Shown here one piece after another: positions 1-5,438 of a stretch of DNA of 5,438 nt. The translations under genes and the position numbers were made by a program. The DNA is taken from assembly GCA_002479215.1 (NCBI GenBank), contig DLME01000117.1:1-5438 (forward strand). Direction: 5' to 3'. This stretch comes from Syntrophaceae bacterium UBA7544. Lineage in GTDB: Bacteria > Desulfobacterota > Syntrophia > Syntrophales > Smithellaceae. The notes under the pieces were generated by a model. It ran no database searches. It was not told the origin of the DNA and worked only from the letters and a program-made list of their open reading frames with translations. The first letter of the stretch is position 1; every line of letters starts with the position of its first letter.

Positions 1-761
1 CCGATGGGACGGAGTTTCGTGATTTTAGTACCCATAGTTTTAACGATGCGCCAGCCGCCAAACATTGTTCCCAAGGCAATAACACTATAACAGGCAATAA
101 CAATCCAAAAAGGAATATAAAAGGTATCACCCAAAAGTCCCTTACTATAAAGGGCCATAGCAATAATCCCCATGGTTTTTTGTGCATCGTTCATGCCATG
201 CCCGGTGGAGTATATGGCCGAAGAAACAAGCTGCAGCTTTCGATAAAGTTTATCTGATCGAGCGATGTTCGAGTTTTGATTTAGGTTTAGGGAAATAATC
301 ATAAAAATATAGCCTAAGACCAACCCGATGGTTGGCGAGAGAATAATGAAAGCAGTTGTTTTGGCAATACCTGACCAGACCAATGTGCCAGTTCCAGCCT
401 TAGCAACTGCAGCTCCAATAAGTCCGCCAATCAAGGCATGGGAGGAACTGCTGGGAAGTCCGTAGTACCAAGTGACGATATTCCAAATTATAGCTCCCCC
501 GAGAGCGGCAAGAATCACTAAATTGTTCACAATATCGAGATGGATTATGCCTCGGCCGACAGTATTGGCAACTTCCGTTCCAATGAAAAAGGCTGCGGCA
601 AAATTAAAAAATGCCGCCCACAGCACGGCATATTTAGGAGAAAGTACCCGTGTGGAGACGACTGTAGAAATGGAATTTGCTGAATCATGAAAACCGTTGA
701 GAAAATCAAAAACCAATGCAATGAAAACAAGGAATATAACAAAACCCATCGAATCAAGCAT
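1..761 (-). CDS. PiT-family inorganic phosphate permease, C-terminal part missing
   Basis: Low-affinity inorganic phosphate (or metal-phosphate) symporter of the inner membrane, PiT/PHO4 family. I translated it by hand from the ATG at 761: 253 complete codons are present and the frame is still open at the window edge, so the C-terminal part (the second family repeat) lies outside. The protein is strongly hydrophobic, with membrane segments around residues 6-24, 45-62, 80-99, 107-121, 128-158 and 212-233. Family signatures are intact: NGFHDSAN (22-29) with Asp26 and Asn29, GLPSSSSH (101-108), and GHGMNDAQKTMG (187-198). The start codon overlaps the stop of the upstream DUF47 gene by 8 nt, which indicates translational coupling. 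An AAGGGA about 12 nt upstream may serve as ribosome site. A second ATG at codon 5 (749) is a possible alternative start. DUF47 plus PiT is a common pair. Family assignment is very secure. The co-transported ion cannot be told from sequence. Confidence 0.96.
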   Translation of the reverse strand, partial: MLDSMGFVIFLVFIALVFDFLNGFHDSANSISTVVSTRVLSPKYAVLWAAFFNFAAAFFIGTEVANTVGRGIIHLDIVNNLVILAALGGAIIWNIVTWYYGLPSSSSHALIGGLIGAAVAKAGTGTLVWSGIAKTTAFIILSPTIGLVLGYIFMIISLNLNQNSNIARSDKLYRKLQLVSSAIYSTGHGMNDAQKTMGIIAMALYSKGLLGDTFYIPFWIVIACYSVIALGTMFGGWRIVKTMGTKITKLRPI

Positions 762-1374
762 GTTTCAGGACAATCCCTTCTACGATATTAGAAACATCCT
801 CGCATACGTCTATTGCTTCTTCCAGGAGTTGAAAAATATCTTTCCATTTTATAAGCTCAATGGCGTCTTTCTCATTTTCAAAAAGATTAGCCATAATCGT
901 TCTTAAAACAATATCGCCGGCATTTTCCAGCGTATTAATCTCGACGCAGTGGTTAAGAATCATTTCGGAGTTTTTCATGTTGCGCATCGCGTGGACGATG
1001 CTTTTAATTTTTTTTATCGCGTCATTCAGGATTTCCGCCTGTTTGATGATTTCATCAGCCGGTTTTTTAACTTTATAAAGATGAATGCGGACGGCAGTGG
1101 CTTCAATGACGTCCATAATACTATCCATTTTATTAACAAGCGCATAGATATCTTCGCGGTCTATAGGTGTAAGGAATGTCTTGTGCATTTTTTCGTATGT
1201 TTTATGAGTAATACCATCCGCTTCGTGCTCAATATCCTTGAGTTTGGCTACTCTCACCTCAGAAAAATCACGAGTTTGAGCCATTTCCAGAAAAAGTTGG
1301 CCGCCCTCCTCAATTTTATTAGCCAGCTCTTCAAAATATTCAAAAAAATTTTCTGTTTTAGGAAACAAGCGCAT
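754..1374 (-). CDS. DUF47 / PhoU-like protein paired with PiT transporter
   Basis: 206-residue soluble, almost wholly helical protein of the DUF47 family (PhoU-like fold), the usual length for this family. It is thought to modulate or accompany the PiT phosphate permease encoded immediately downstream. The sequence begins MRLFPKTENFFEYFEELA, a typical DUF47 start. It contains acidic motifs of the type that bind metal clusters in PhoU-like proteins: EHEADGITHK (49-58), TPIDREDIYAL (69-79), KMDSIMDVIE (82-91), ENAGDIVLR (150-158) and CEDVSNIVE (191-199). No signal peptide or membrane segment is seen. The ATG at 1374 is preceded by a strong GAGGAGG with 8 nt spacing, which fixes the start. It is the first gene of the phosphate unit, and its stop overlaps the start of the permease gene. 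A regulatory role in phosphate uptake follows from context and family. Direct biochemical function for DUF47 proteins is poorly defined. Confidence 0.93.
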   Translation of the reverse strand: MRLFPKTENFFEYFEELANKIEEGGQLFLEMAQTRDFSEVRVAKLKDIEHEADGITHKTYEKMHKTFLTPIDREDIYALVNKMDSIMDVIEATAVRIHLYKVKKPADEIIKQAEILNDAIKKIKSIVHAMRNMKNSEMILNHCVEINTLENAGDIVLRTIMANLFENEKDAIELIKWKDIFQLLEEAIDVCEDVSNIVEGIVLKHA

Positions 1375-1478
1375 GAGAAATTCCTCCTCAGAATTTTAAT
1401 TCACATTATTAATTCAGGCAGTCCTCTAGCTAATTATTGGGGAAAATGCAAGCTGTTTAACTTGTTGATTAAATGGTT
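1375..1478 (-). other. Intergenic spacer between the GNAT gene and the phosphate unit
   Basis: The longest gap between genes in the window (104 nt), AT-rich, and the expected place for a DUF47-PiT promoter. I see two copies of TTAATTC (plus strand 1396-1402 and 1409-1415), 13 nt apart. The first forms a small palindrome GAATT-TT-AATTC (1391-1402). A minus-strand TTGCAT (1454-1449) is a conceivable -35 element, but no convincing -10 lies at the right distance. No Pho-box-like pair of 11-nt repeats was found. Across the GNAT stop, GCTGT (1452-1456) and ACAGC (1481-1485) could pair with an inner TTTAA/TTAAA, but the stem is interrupted and not followed by a good T tract, so I do not call a terminator. 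Promoter location is unresolved. Confidence 0.4.
1383..1389 (-). promoter_or_regulatory. Ribosome binding site of the DUF47 gene
   Basis: Read on the minus strand this is GAGGAGG followed by 8 nt and the ATG at 1374. It is one of the two strongest Shine-Dalgarno sequences in the window and supports 1374 as the true start. The phosphate unit is therefore likely translated independently of the upstream cassette, even if transcription reads through. Confidence 0.85.
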
Positions 1479-1967
1479 TTACAGCCCTTTAGAATAAATA
1501 ATTTTACTGTCACCGGCGGAGTAAAAATCTTTTAAAATTGCTTCTTTATGATAGCCGCAACTTTCATAAAAATTGTGAGTTGGACGGTATTGATTGCGGG
1601 AAGATGTTTCCACATAAATGCGTTTGCCGCCCAAACTAAAAATAATTTCTTCGGATTTTGACAGCAGTTTTTTCCCTATGCTCTGACCGCGTATTTTGTC
1701 ATTTACGGCGATCCAATAAAGATCGTAGCTGACGGAAGTCATCGGTATTAAGCCGAAACAGCTATAGCCGCAGACAATATTTTCGACTTCGGCAAATAAA
1801 AACTGATAAGAACTGGCCGCTCCTTCCACTAACTTTTCTTCAGCTAATTCCAGCGCTATATCGATTTCCGCGGAAGAAAAAAAACCGCTGGACCTGACAA
1901 TTTTTTCAATTGCCTCGATATCTGTTTGTTTAATCTGCTGTCTGAATTTTATATTAAGAGTAGTCAT
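1479..1967 (-). CDS. GNAT-family N-acetyltransferase, cassette member
   Basis: Small cytoplasmic GCN5-related acetyltransferase of 162 residues, a single-domain GNAT length. The acetyl-CoA core is clear: the beta-4 strand YDLYWIAV (81-88) runs into the pyrophosphate loop KIRGQSIGKKLL (91-102), which corresponds to the family's Q/RxxGxG/A motif. The segment YVETSSRNQYRPTHNFYESCGY (118-139 region) matches GNAT motif B with its FYxxxGY ending. The N-terminal 50 residues form the acceptor side and give no substrate clue. It is the last gene of the four-gene cassette, 30 nt after the second ATP-grasp gene. Context suggests it acetylates an amine of the product or of beta-lysine. It is much shorter than the known beta-lysine acetyltransferase AblB (about 270 residues) and should not be named so. 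A GGGAG ribosome site lies 21 nt from the ATG, unusually far, with a short hairpin between. Family call is secure, substrate unknown. Confidence 0.92.
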   Translation of the reverse strand: MTTLNIKFRQQIKQTDIEAIEKIVRSSGFFSSAEIDIALELAEEKLVEGAASSYQFLFAEVENIVCGYSCFGLIPMTSVSYDLYWIAVNDKIRGQSIGKKLLSKSEEIIFSLGGKRIYVETSSRNQYRPTHNFYESCGYHKEAILKDFYSAGDSKIIYSKGL

Positions 1968-1978
1968 AAGAAATATTT

Positions 1979-1993
1979 GAGCTTTTTGCTCCC
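1979..1993 (-). promoter_or_regulatory. Distant ribosome site with overlapping small hairpin before the GNAT gene
   Basis: On the minus strand GGGAG (1993-1989) is the only Shine-Dalgarno-like sequence before the GNAT ATG at 1967, and it sits 21 nt away. It overlaps a perfect 4-bp inverted repeat, GAGC-AAAAA-GCTC (1991-1979). Folding would shorten the effective spacing but also occupy part of the ribosome site. A 4-bp stem is weak and could be chance. Confidence 0.3.
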
Positions 1994-1997
1994 TTTT

Positions 1998-2981
1998 TCA
2001 GTTCAGAGCATCATTGATAATGAGCTCAATAGCTTCATGATATTTTATCGATGCCTTTTCAAACGCTGCGGCAAAACCGGCGTCTAGCGACAAACAGGGA
2101 TTAGCATTAATTTCTAATACCCAGGGATTGCCGTTATTGTCAACGCGAAGATCGACGCGCGCGTATCCGCGTAAGGAGAAAAGATTCCAGCAATGCAAGG
2201 CAATTTCACTCAAAACCGATATAAGATTATCATCATTTTCATGGAAATCAAATTTACTTATTGTGCTATTATATTCAAAGGAATTTGAAATCCATTTGGC
2301 TTTGTAATTAACAATCTTTGGTTTTTCCGGTGTATAACCAACGAAAATTATTTCGGCTAGGGGTAGAATTCTTACTCCTGATTTACCGGCAATAAGGGCA
2401 ACGTTAAATTCGCGTCCATCGATATAGGCCTCAGCATAACAAGACCCGCCCAGTTTTTTCTTGCCGGAGTTCATTTCTTTAAGGAGAGCTTTTTTGTCAG
2501 TTGTGGAAATAATGGAGTCGTCATCTAAGCCGATAGAAGCATGTTCCCATGAAGATTTAATTATATATTTATCTGCGTGAGCCGAGCCGGTGCTGATCCC
2601 GTCTTCGGTTATCCAAGCGGGGGTGGGGATACAGGCTGCATGTAACATTTTTTTAGCTAGAGGTTTGCAGGATGTTAAAAAAATAGCTTCAGTGCGCGCC
2701 CCTGTGTAGGGAATCTGCAGATAATCAAGAAAGGCGGGAGCAAAATGAATTAGACTGCCTTTCGCGGCAAGAGATTCCACAATATTGAAAACAACTTCCG
2801 GACTTAGTGAATGTAGAGTTTTAATTGTTTGTCCGAGATCAAGACAAAACGGCACTAAGAAAGGTTCATAACCAAGCTGACGCACAGCTTGCGCAATTGT
2901 ATCCGCTTGTTTGAGGCAATCAAGCTCATCTTCGCTGGCATTAGGAGAAATATCGCTGTGCAAAATAACTATTTTTTTCAT
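1998..2981 (-). CDS. ATP-grasp carboxylate-amine ligase, Ddl-like, second of pair
   Basis: 327-residue soluble ATP-grasp enzyme that likely joins a carboxylate, activated as acylphosphate, to an amine. Segments in order: N-terminal Rossmann-like part (1-90) with VFNIVESL (64-71); IPYTGARTEA (90-99); ATP-binding Lys106 in SCKPLAKKML; Lys142 followed by the glycine-poor loop WEHASIGLD (145-153) in place of the usual GSSxGV of Ddl; EAYIDGREFNVALI (184-197); and the metal and oxyanion residues Arg275, Asp277, Glu290 and Asn292 in GYARVDLRV and VLEINANP. It lacks the ExEVS-type N-terminal motif and the HGxxGEDG motif of D-Ala-D-Ala ligase, so a cell-wall role is unlikely. It lies 42 nt after the first ATP-grasp gene and differs from it throughout, so it is not a recent duplicate. 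The ATG at 2981 has only a weak upstream GGCAG and is preceded by an ATG-TAA. The ligase class is secure. The substrates are unknown. Confidence 0.9.
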   Translation of the reverse strand: MKKIVILHSDISPNASEDELDCLKQADTIAQAVRQLGYEPFLVPFCLDLGQTIKTLHSLSPEVVFNIVESLAAKGSLIHFAPAFLDYLQIPYTGARTEAIFLTSCKPLAKKMLHAACIPTPAWITEDGISTGSAHADKYIIKSSWEHASIGLDDDSIISTTDKKALLKEMNSGKKKLGGSCYAEAYIDGREFNVALIAGKSGVRILPLAEIIFVGYTPEKPKIVNYKAKWISNSFEYNSTISKFDFHENDDNLISVLSEIALHCWNLFSLRGYARVDLRVDNNGNPWVLEINANPCLSLDAGFAAAFEKASIKYHEAIELIINDALN

Positions 2982-3023
2982 TTACATATTTCTGCCGAAA
3001 ATTTAGTACGCTTAAAATAAAGG

Positions 3024-4022
3024 TTAATTATTAATGTTAGCCCGACTTAGTGCGGATTTAATAATAGAGCTTATCAGTGCATTATAACTCATCCCCAATT
3101 GAGTGCACAGAATTGGCAAGTCGGAACGTACGGGGTTTAATCCGGCGAGGGGATTGACTTCCATAAAGTGGGGCACGCCGCGGGCATCAGAGCGTAAATC
3201 GATGCGACCGGCATCTTTTAAATTCAGAGCATTCCAGGCCATCAGCGATATTTCCATCGCTTTTTTAGCTTCATCATCGTTAACCAGAACATACTGGACC
3301 ATTTTATCGTAGTGTTCCTTATTTTCATAAGAATAAGCATTTTTTTCCGCTACAGGCTGGAGAATAACCTCTAGCGTGCCCAGCGCTCGGGCATCTTTGC
3401 CTGTCCCTAGTATACCCACGGTAAATTCACGACCGGATAGATAAGTTTCGACAAGAACCGGTTGATTAAAGTTTTGTAAGAGGTTCAGGCAAACGTGATG
3501 TAGTTCTTCCGGATTATTTATTTTCGATATCGGTGTTATGCCCTTACCTGTACCCTCCGCTATCGGCTTGGCAAAAAGAGGATAAGGAAGGTTGACTTTG
3601 GCAATATCATCGGCACTGCCAACTACGGCAAAGTCAGGAGTAGGAATTCCCACGCTTCGAATAATATTTTTAGTCATTCCTTTATGCAGGGTAAGGGCCT
3701 GTCCTAAGGGGTCGGAGAAAGTGTAGGGAATCTGGTAGGCATCTAACAGGGCGGGAACTTGTGCCTCGCGGCCAAAACCATGCAGACCTTCGGCTATATT
3801 GAAAACAAGATCCCAGCGTTCTCCTTTTGCGAGACGGCGGACCAAAGCTTTAATATTTCCGATACGGCAGGCTTCATAACCGTTATCTAAGATAACTTTT
3901 TCAATTGCATCGATAGTATCGGGCAGATCAAATTCGGCTGTTTCTTCGAGAGAGTATCCTTCTTTCAAATAATCATCGCGTAAATCATAAGTCAATCCAA
4001 CCTTCAACTTTTTTACAGCCAT
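3024..4022 (-). CDS. ATP-grasp carboxylate-amine ligase, Ddl-like, first of pair
   Basis: Soluble ATP-grasp ligase of 332 residues if started at the ATG at 4022. A TTG at 4028 would add two residues (numbering here counts from the TTG). Annotation tools tend to call this D-alanine-D-alanine ligase. Key segments: VFNIAEGLHGFGREAQVPALLD (75-96 region), IPYTFSDPLG (100-109), ATP-contact Lys116, KPIAEGTGKGI (154-164) as the glycine-rich ATP loop, ETYLSGREFTVGIL (194-207), then GRIDLRSD (274-281) and FMEVNPLAGLNP (288-299), giving Arg275, Asp277, Glu290 and Asn292 for phosphate and magnesium. The Ddl N-terminal ExEVS-type motif is absent and HGxxGEDG is replaced by HGFGREAQVP. The housekeeping peptidoglycan role is therefore doubtful. 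A peptide- or amide-bond ligase acting on the aminomutase product is my inference. It follows the kamA-like gene by about 45 nt and precedes a second, divergent ATP-grasp gene. Confidence 0.91.
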   Translation of the reverse strand: MAVKKLKVGLTYDLRDDYLKEGYSLEETAEFDLPDTIDAIEKVILDNGYEACRIGNIKALVRRLAKGERWDLVFNIAEGLHGFGREAQVPALLDAYQIPYTFSDPLGQALTLHKGMTKNIIRSVGIPTPDFAVVGSADDIAKVNLPYPLFAKPIAEGTGKGITPISKINNPEELHHVCLNLLQNFNQPVLVETYLSGREFTVGILGTGKDARALGTLEVILQPVAEKNAYSYENKEHYDKMVQYVLVNDDEAKKAMEISLMAWNALNLKDAGRIDLRSDARGVPHFMEVNPLAGLNPVRSDLPILCTQLGMSYNALISSIIKSALSRANINN

Positions 4023-4028
4023 AATCAA

Positions 4029-4047
4029 TCGGAGCTATCTACCCCTC
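4029..4047 (-). promoter_or_regulatory. Ribosome site region that decides the start of the first ATP-grasp gene
   Basis: The minus strand carries GAGGGG (4047-4042), 13 nt before TTG 4028 and 19 nt before ATG 4022. Neither spacing is ideal. I prefer ATG 4022 on start-codon grounds, but the TTG is nearer to the ribosome site. GGGG (4045-4042) can pair with CTCC (4034-4031), one G-U pair included, which would bring the site closer to the ATG but also mask it. Confidence 0.35.
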
Positions 4048-4067
4048 GCCTTTAATTCCGGCATACC

Positions 4068-5378
4068 TTAGTGTATATCTTTCAATTCTGCGTGGTTGTC
4101 GGGATAACGGAAAATATTTCCTTCATAATTGCGCAAGAGCAAGTCGCCTTTTTCCCAGCCTACAGCGTATTCCGGAAGCAGAGGGATCTTTCCGCCGCCG
4201 CCGGGAGCATCGACAACATAAGTAGGCACAGCATATCCCGTTGTGTATCCGCGCAAGCCCTGAATGATTTCCAGTCCTCTACTAATCGGTGTGCGGAAAT
4301 GAGAAGAGCCGGGAATGGGGTCGCACTGATAGAGATAGTAAGGACGAACTCGGATTTGTAATTGACCATGCACCAGCCTCATCATTGTGGCAACGTCATC
4401 ATTAATGCCGGAAAGCAACACGGTCTGACTCCCCAGTGGAATTCCGGCATCGGCCAGGCGAATACAAGCAGCGCTCATTTCCGGCGTCAACTCATCGGGG
4501 TGAGCAATATGAATGCTTATCCATAGAGGATGGTATTTTTTCAGCATGGCACTTAGAGCCGGAGTTATTCTCTGCGGCAGAACAACCGGCACTTTTGTCC
4601 CGATACGTATAAGTTCCACATGAGGAATTTTGTGCAAGCGCATCAACAACCATTCCAGCTTGCTATCGGATAAGGTTAAAGGATCGCCTCCGGATAGCAG
4701 AACATCGCGGATGTTTTGATTGCCTTCGATATACTCTATAGCCTTCTCCCATTTTTCGAAATCGACATAGGATTGATTGCTGCGTTCGATAATGCGGGAA
4801 CGTGTGCAATAACGGCAATAGGTCGAACAGGAATCTGTTACCAAAAATAAAGCGCGGTCAGGATAACGATGCACAATCCCGGGAACGGGGGAATCGGCAT
4901 CTTCGTTCAAAGGGTCTTCTTCTTCGCCTGCGGTATGGAGGCATTCATCAACAACAGGAACGACGCAGCGTCGCAGCGGAGCAGAGGGATTGAAAGGATC
5001 GAGCAAGCTGGCGTAATATGGTGTAATAGAAACGGGCAGCGCTCCCGCATTATGCATCATTGCCTGGCGTTCGTTATCGGACAGGTTTAGAATTTGCGAT
5101 AATGTGTTGACATCTCTTATCGCGTTGCGCAATTGCCAATGCCAGTCGAACCATTCAAAACGGGTAATGTCCGAATAATGTCGTTTACGGAAAAGACGTG
5201 ATCGCGCTGAATCTTTAAAAGGGAATATAATCCTGTCGGGCTTTTGTTTAGCCGGATATGGCTGGTTGGTTTTTGTGTCTATCGAGAAAAAGTCAATTAC
5301 TTCATTTTTAACTTTAACAAGACCGGTCACTGGACCAGGAGGTTCCGCCTCCTCATTAAATAGGGTCTCGTTTTCCAT
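4068..5378 (-). CDS. kamA: KamA-family lysine 2,3-aminomutase (radical SAM, PLP)
   Basis: Predicted lysine 2,3-aminomutase, converting L-lysine to beta-lysine with a 4Fe-4S cluster, S-adenosylmethionine and PLP in the cytoplasm; 436 residues. Cluster ligands are Cys184, Cys188 and Cys191 in CSTYCRYC. Arg193 matches the carboxylate-binding arginine. LLSGGDPL (227-234) and Lys397 in DAPGGGGK are the PLP segments. Asp353 (YQCD) and Asp390 (VVDAP) match the two aspartates that hold the side-chain amine of lysine in the clostridial enzyme, which favours lysine over glutamate. Differences: an extra N-terminal stretch of about 60 residues before the usual start of homology (about residue 63), Asp328 where the clostridial zinc cysteine sits, and no CxCxxC tail, so the intersubunit zinc site is missing. 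It is longer than EpmB and not next to an EF-P gene. The ATG at 5378 has AGAAGGAG 7 nt upstream. It is the first gene of the cassette. Confidence 0.93.
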   Translation of the reverse strand: MENETLFNEEAEPPGPVTGLVKVKNEVIDFFSIDTKTNQPYPAKQKPDRIIFPFKDSARSRLFRKRHYSDITRFEWFDWHWQLRNAIRDVNTLSQILNLSDNERQAMMHNAGALPVSITPYYASLLDPFNPSAPLRRCVVPVVDECLHTAGEEEDPLNEDADSPVPGIVHRYPDRALFLVTDSCSTYCRYCTRSRIIERSNQSYVDFEKWEKAIEYIEGNQNIRDVLLSGGDPLTLSDSKLEWLLMRLHKIPHVELIRIGTKVPVVLPQRITPALSAMLKKYHPLWISIHIAHPDELTPEMSAACIRLADAGIPLGSQTVLLSGINDDVATMMRLVHGQLQIRVRPYYLYQCDPIPGSSHFRTPISRGLEIIQGLRGYTTGYAVPTYVVDAPGGGGKIPLLPEYAVGWEKGDLLLRNYEGNIFRYPDNHAELKDIH

Positions 5379-5385
5379 TTGATTA

Positions 5386-5393
5386 CTCCTTCT
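5386..5393 (-). promoter_or_regulatory. Ribosome binding site of the kamA-like gene
   Basis: On the minus strand this reads AGAAGGAG, with 7 nt to the ATG at 5378. The spacing and strength fix the start and confirm that the N-terminal extension is translated. Confidence 0.85.
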
Positions 5394-5408
5394 GGAGGTT
5401 TTTCCTCC
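5386..5408 (-). promoter_or_regulatory. Overlapping inverted repeats in the kamA leader
   Basis: Minus-strand order: GGAGG (5408-5404), five A, CCTCC (5398-5394), AGAA, GGAG (5389-5386). CCTCC can pair either with the upstream GGAGG (5 bp, A5 loop) or, through CTCC, with the GGAG of the real ribosome site (4 bp, AGAA loop). The two folds are mutually exclusive: the first frees the ribosome site and the second hides it. The stems are short, so a regulatory role is only a possibility. Confidence 0.35.
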
Positions 5409-5419
5409 GCAAAATTTAT

Positions 5420-5425
5420 TTTATA
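5420..5425 (-). promoter_or_regulatory. Possible -10 element upstream of the kamA-like gene
   Basis: The minus strand has TATAAA within an AT-rich run 41 nt upstream of the kamA ATG, close to a TATAAT consensus. The matching -35 position would fall beyond the right window edge, so the promoter cannot be confirmed and AT richness alone could produce it. Confidence 0.25.
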
Positions 5426-5438
5426 AGTAAAAAATAAA

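Noticed and set aside
472..906. Short open frames on both strands within the permease and DUF47 region
   Set aside because: The continuous PiT translation from 761 to the left edge carries all the family signatures, so these are shadows.
1452..1485. Rho-independent terminator after the GNAT gene
   Set aside because: GCTGT/ACAGC with an inner TTTAA/TTAAA gives an interrupted AT-rich stem without a proper T tract after it.
949..1497. Plus-strand open frame of 182 codons opposite the DUF47 gene
   Set aside because: Phe/Ile-rich antisense shadow of a well-supported gene, with no recognisable domain. The DUF47 frame has a strong ribosome site and family motifs.
1479..1967. AblB, the beta-lysine N-epsilon-acetyltransferase
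   Set aside because: At 162 residues it is far shorter than AblB and I see no AblB-specific features. Acetylation of beta-lysine remains possible but the name is not justified.
3024..4022. Housekeeping D-alanine-D-alanine ligase
   Set aside because: The Ddl N-terminal ExEVS-type motif and HGxxGEDG are missing, and the neighbours are not cell-wall genes. The ATP-grasp fold alone explains the similarity.
4048..4066. Tiny open frame (about 9 codons, MPELKARGR) between kamA and the first ATP-grasp gene as a leader peptide
   Set aside because: No ribosome site upstream, and such a short frame is expected by chance.
4071..5090. Several plus-strand open frames of 63-96 codons opposite the kamA-like gene
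   Set aside because: They lie wholly within a gene with intact catalytic motifs, show no ribosome site or domain, and look like reading-frame shadows.
4068..5378. EpmB (EF-P beta-lysylation) identity for the aminomutase
   Set aside because: The protein is about 100 residues longer than EpmB, resembles clostridial KamA through the core (SPVPG, HRYPDR, VRPYYLYQCD), and has no EF-P or EpmA-like gene beside it in the window.

Overview
The window carries six protein-coding genes, all on the minus strand and tightly packed, so in transcription order the window reads from its right end to its left end. No RNA gene, insertion sequence, CRISPR array or long repeat is visible, and no gene-free stretch is longer than about 104 bases. 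Base composition is moderately AT-rich by eye. Genes have Shine-Dalgarno-type ribosome sites and mostly ATG starts. The protein set (oxygen-sensitive radical SAM aminomutase, short PiT transporter paired with a DUF47 protein) fits an anaerobic or facultative bacterium. The DUF47/PiT pair recalls deltaproteobacterial or syntroph-type genomes, but that placement is an impression from memory and not a demonstrated identity.

Region 1 (about 5438-1479) is a four-gene cassette with gaps of 30-45 nt, probably one operon. It runs from a KamA-family lysine 2,3-aminomutase (5378-4068), to a first D-Ala-D-Ala-ligase-like ATP-grasp enzyme (about 4022-3024), a second, clearly different ATP-grasp enzyme (2981-1998), and a small GNAT acetyltransferase (1967-1479). 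The KamA protein keeps the iron-sulfur cysteines, the PLP lysine and the two aspartates that mark lysine specificity. It lacks the zinc-site cysteines of the clostridial enzyme and has an N-terminal extension of about 60 residues. Both ATP-grasp proteins keep the ATP and metal residues but lack the N-terminal motif of housekeeping Ddl. Read together, the genes suggest synthesis of a small N-acetylated or amide-linked compound containing beta-lysine: isomerise lysine, make one or two amide bonds, acetylate. The product is unknown and this is inference.

Region 2 (1374-1) is an inorganic phosphate uptake unit: a PhoU-like DUF47 protein (1374-754) overlaps by 8 nt the start of a PiT-family phosphate permease (761 to the left edge), which is cut by the window end after 253 codons. 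A 104-nt intergenic stretch with a strong ribosome site and short AT-rich repeats separates the two units. The phosphate unit is ordinary. The beta-lysine/ATP-grasp/GNAT cassette is the part worth pursuing.
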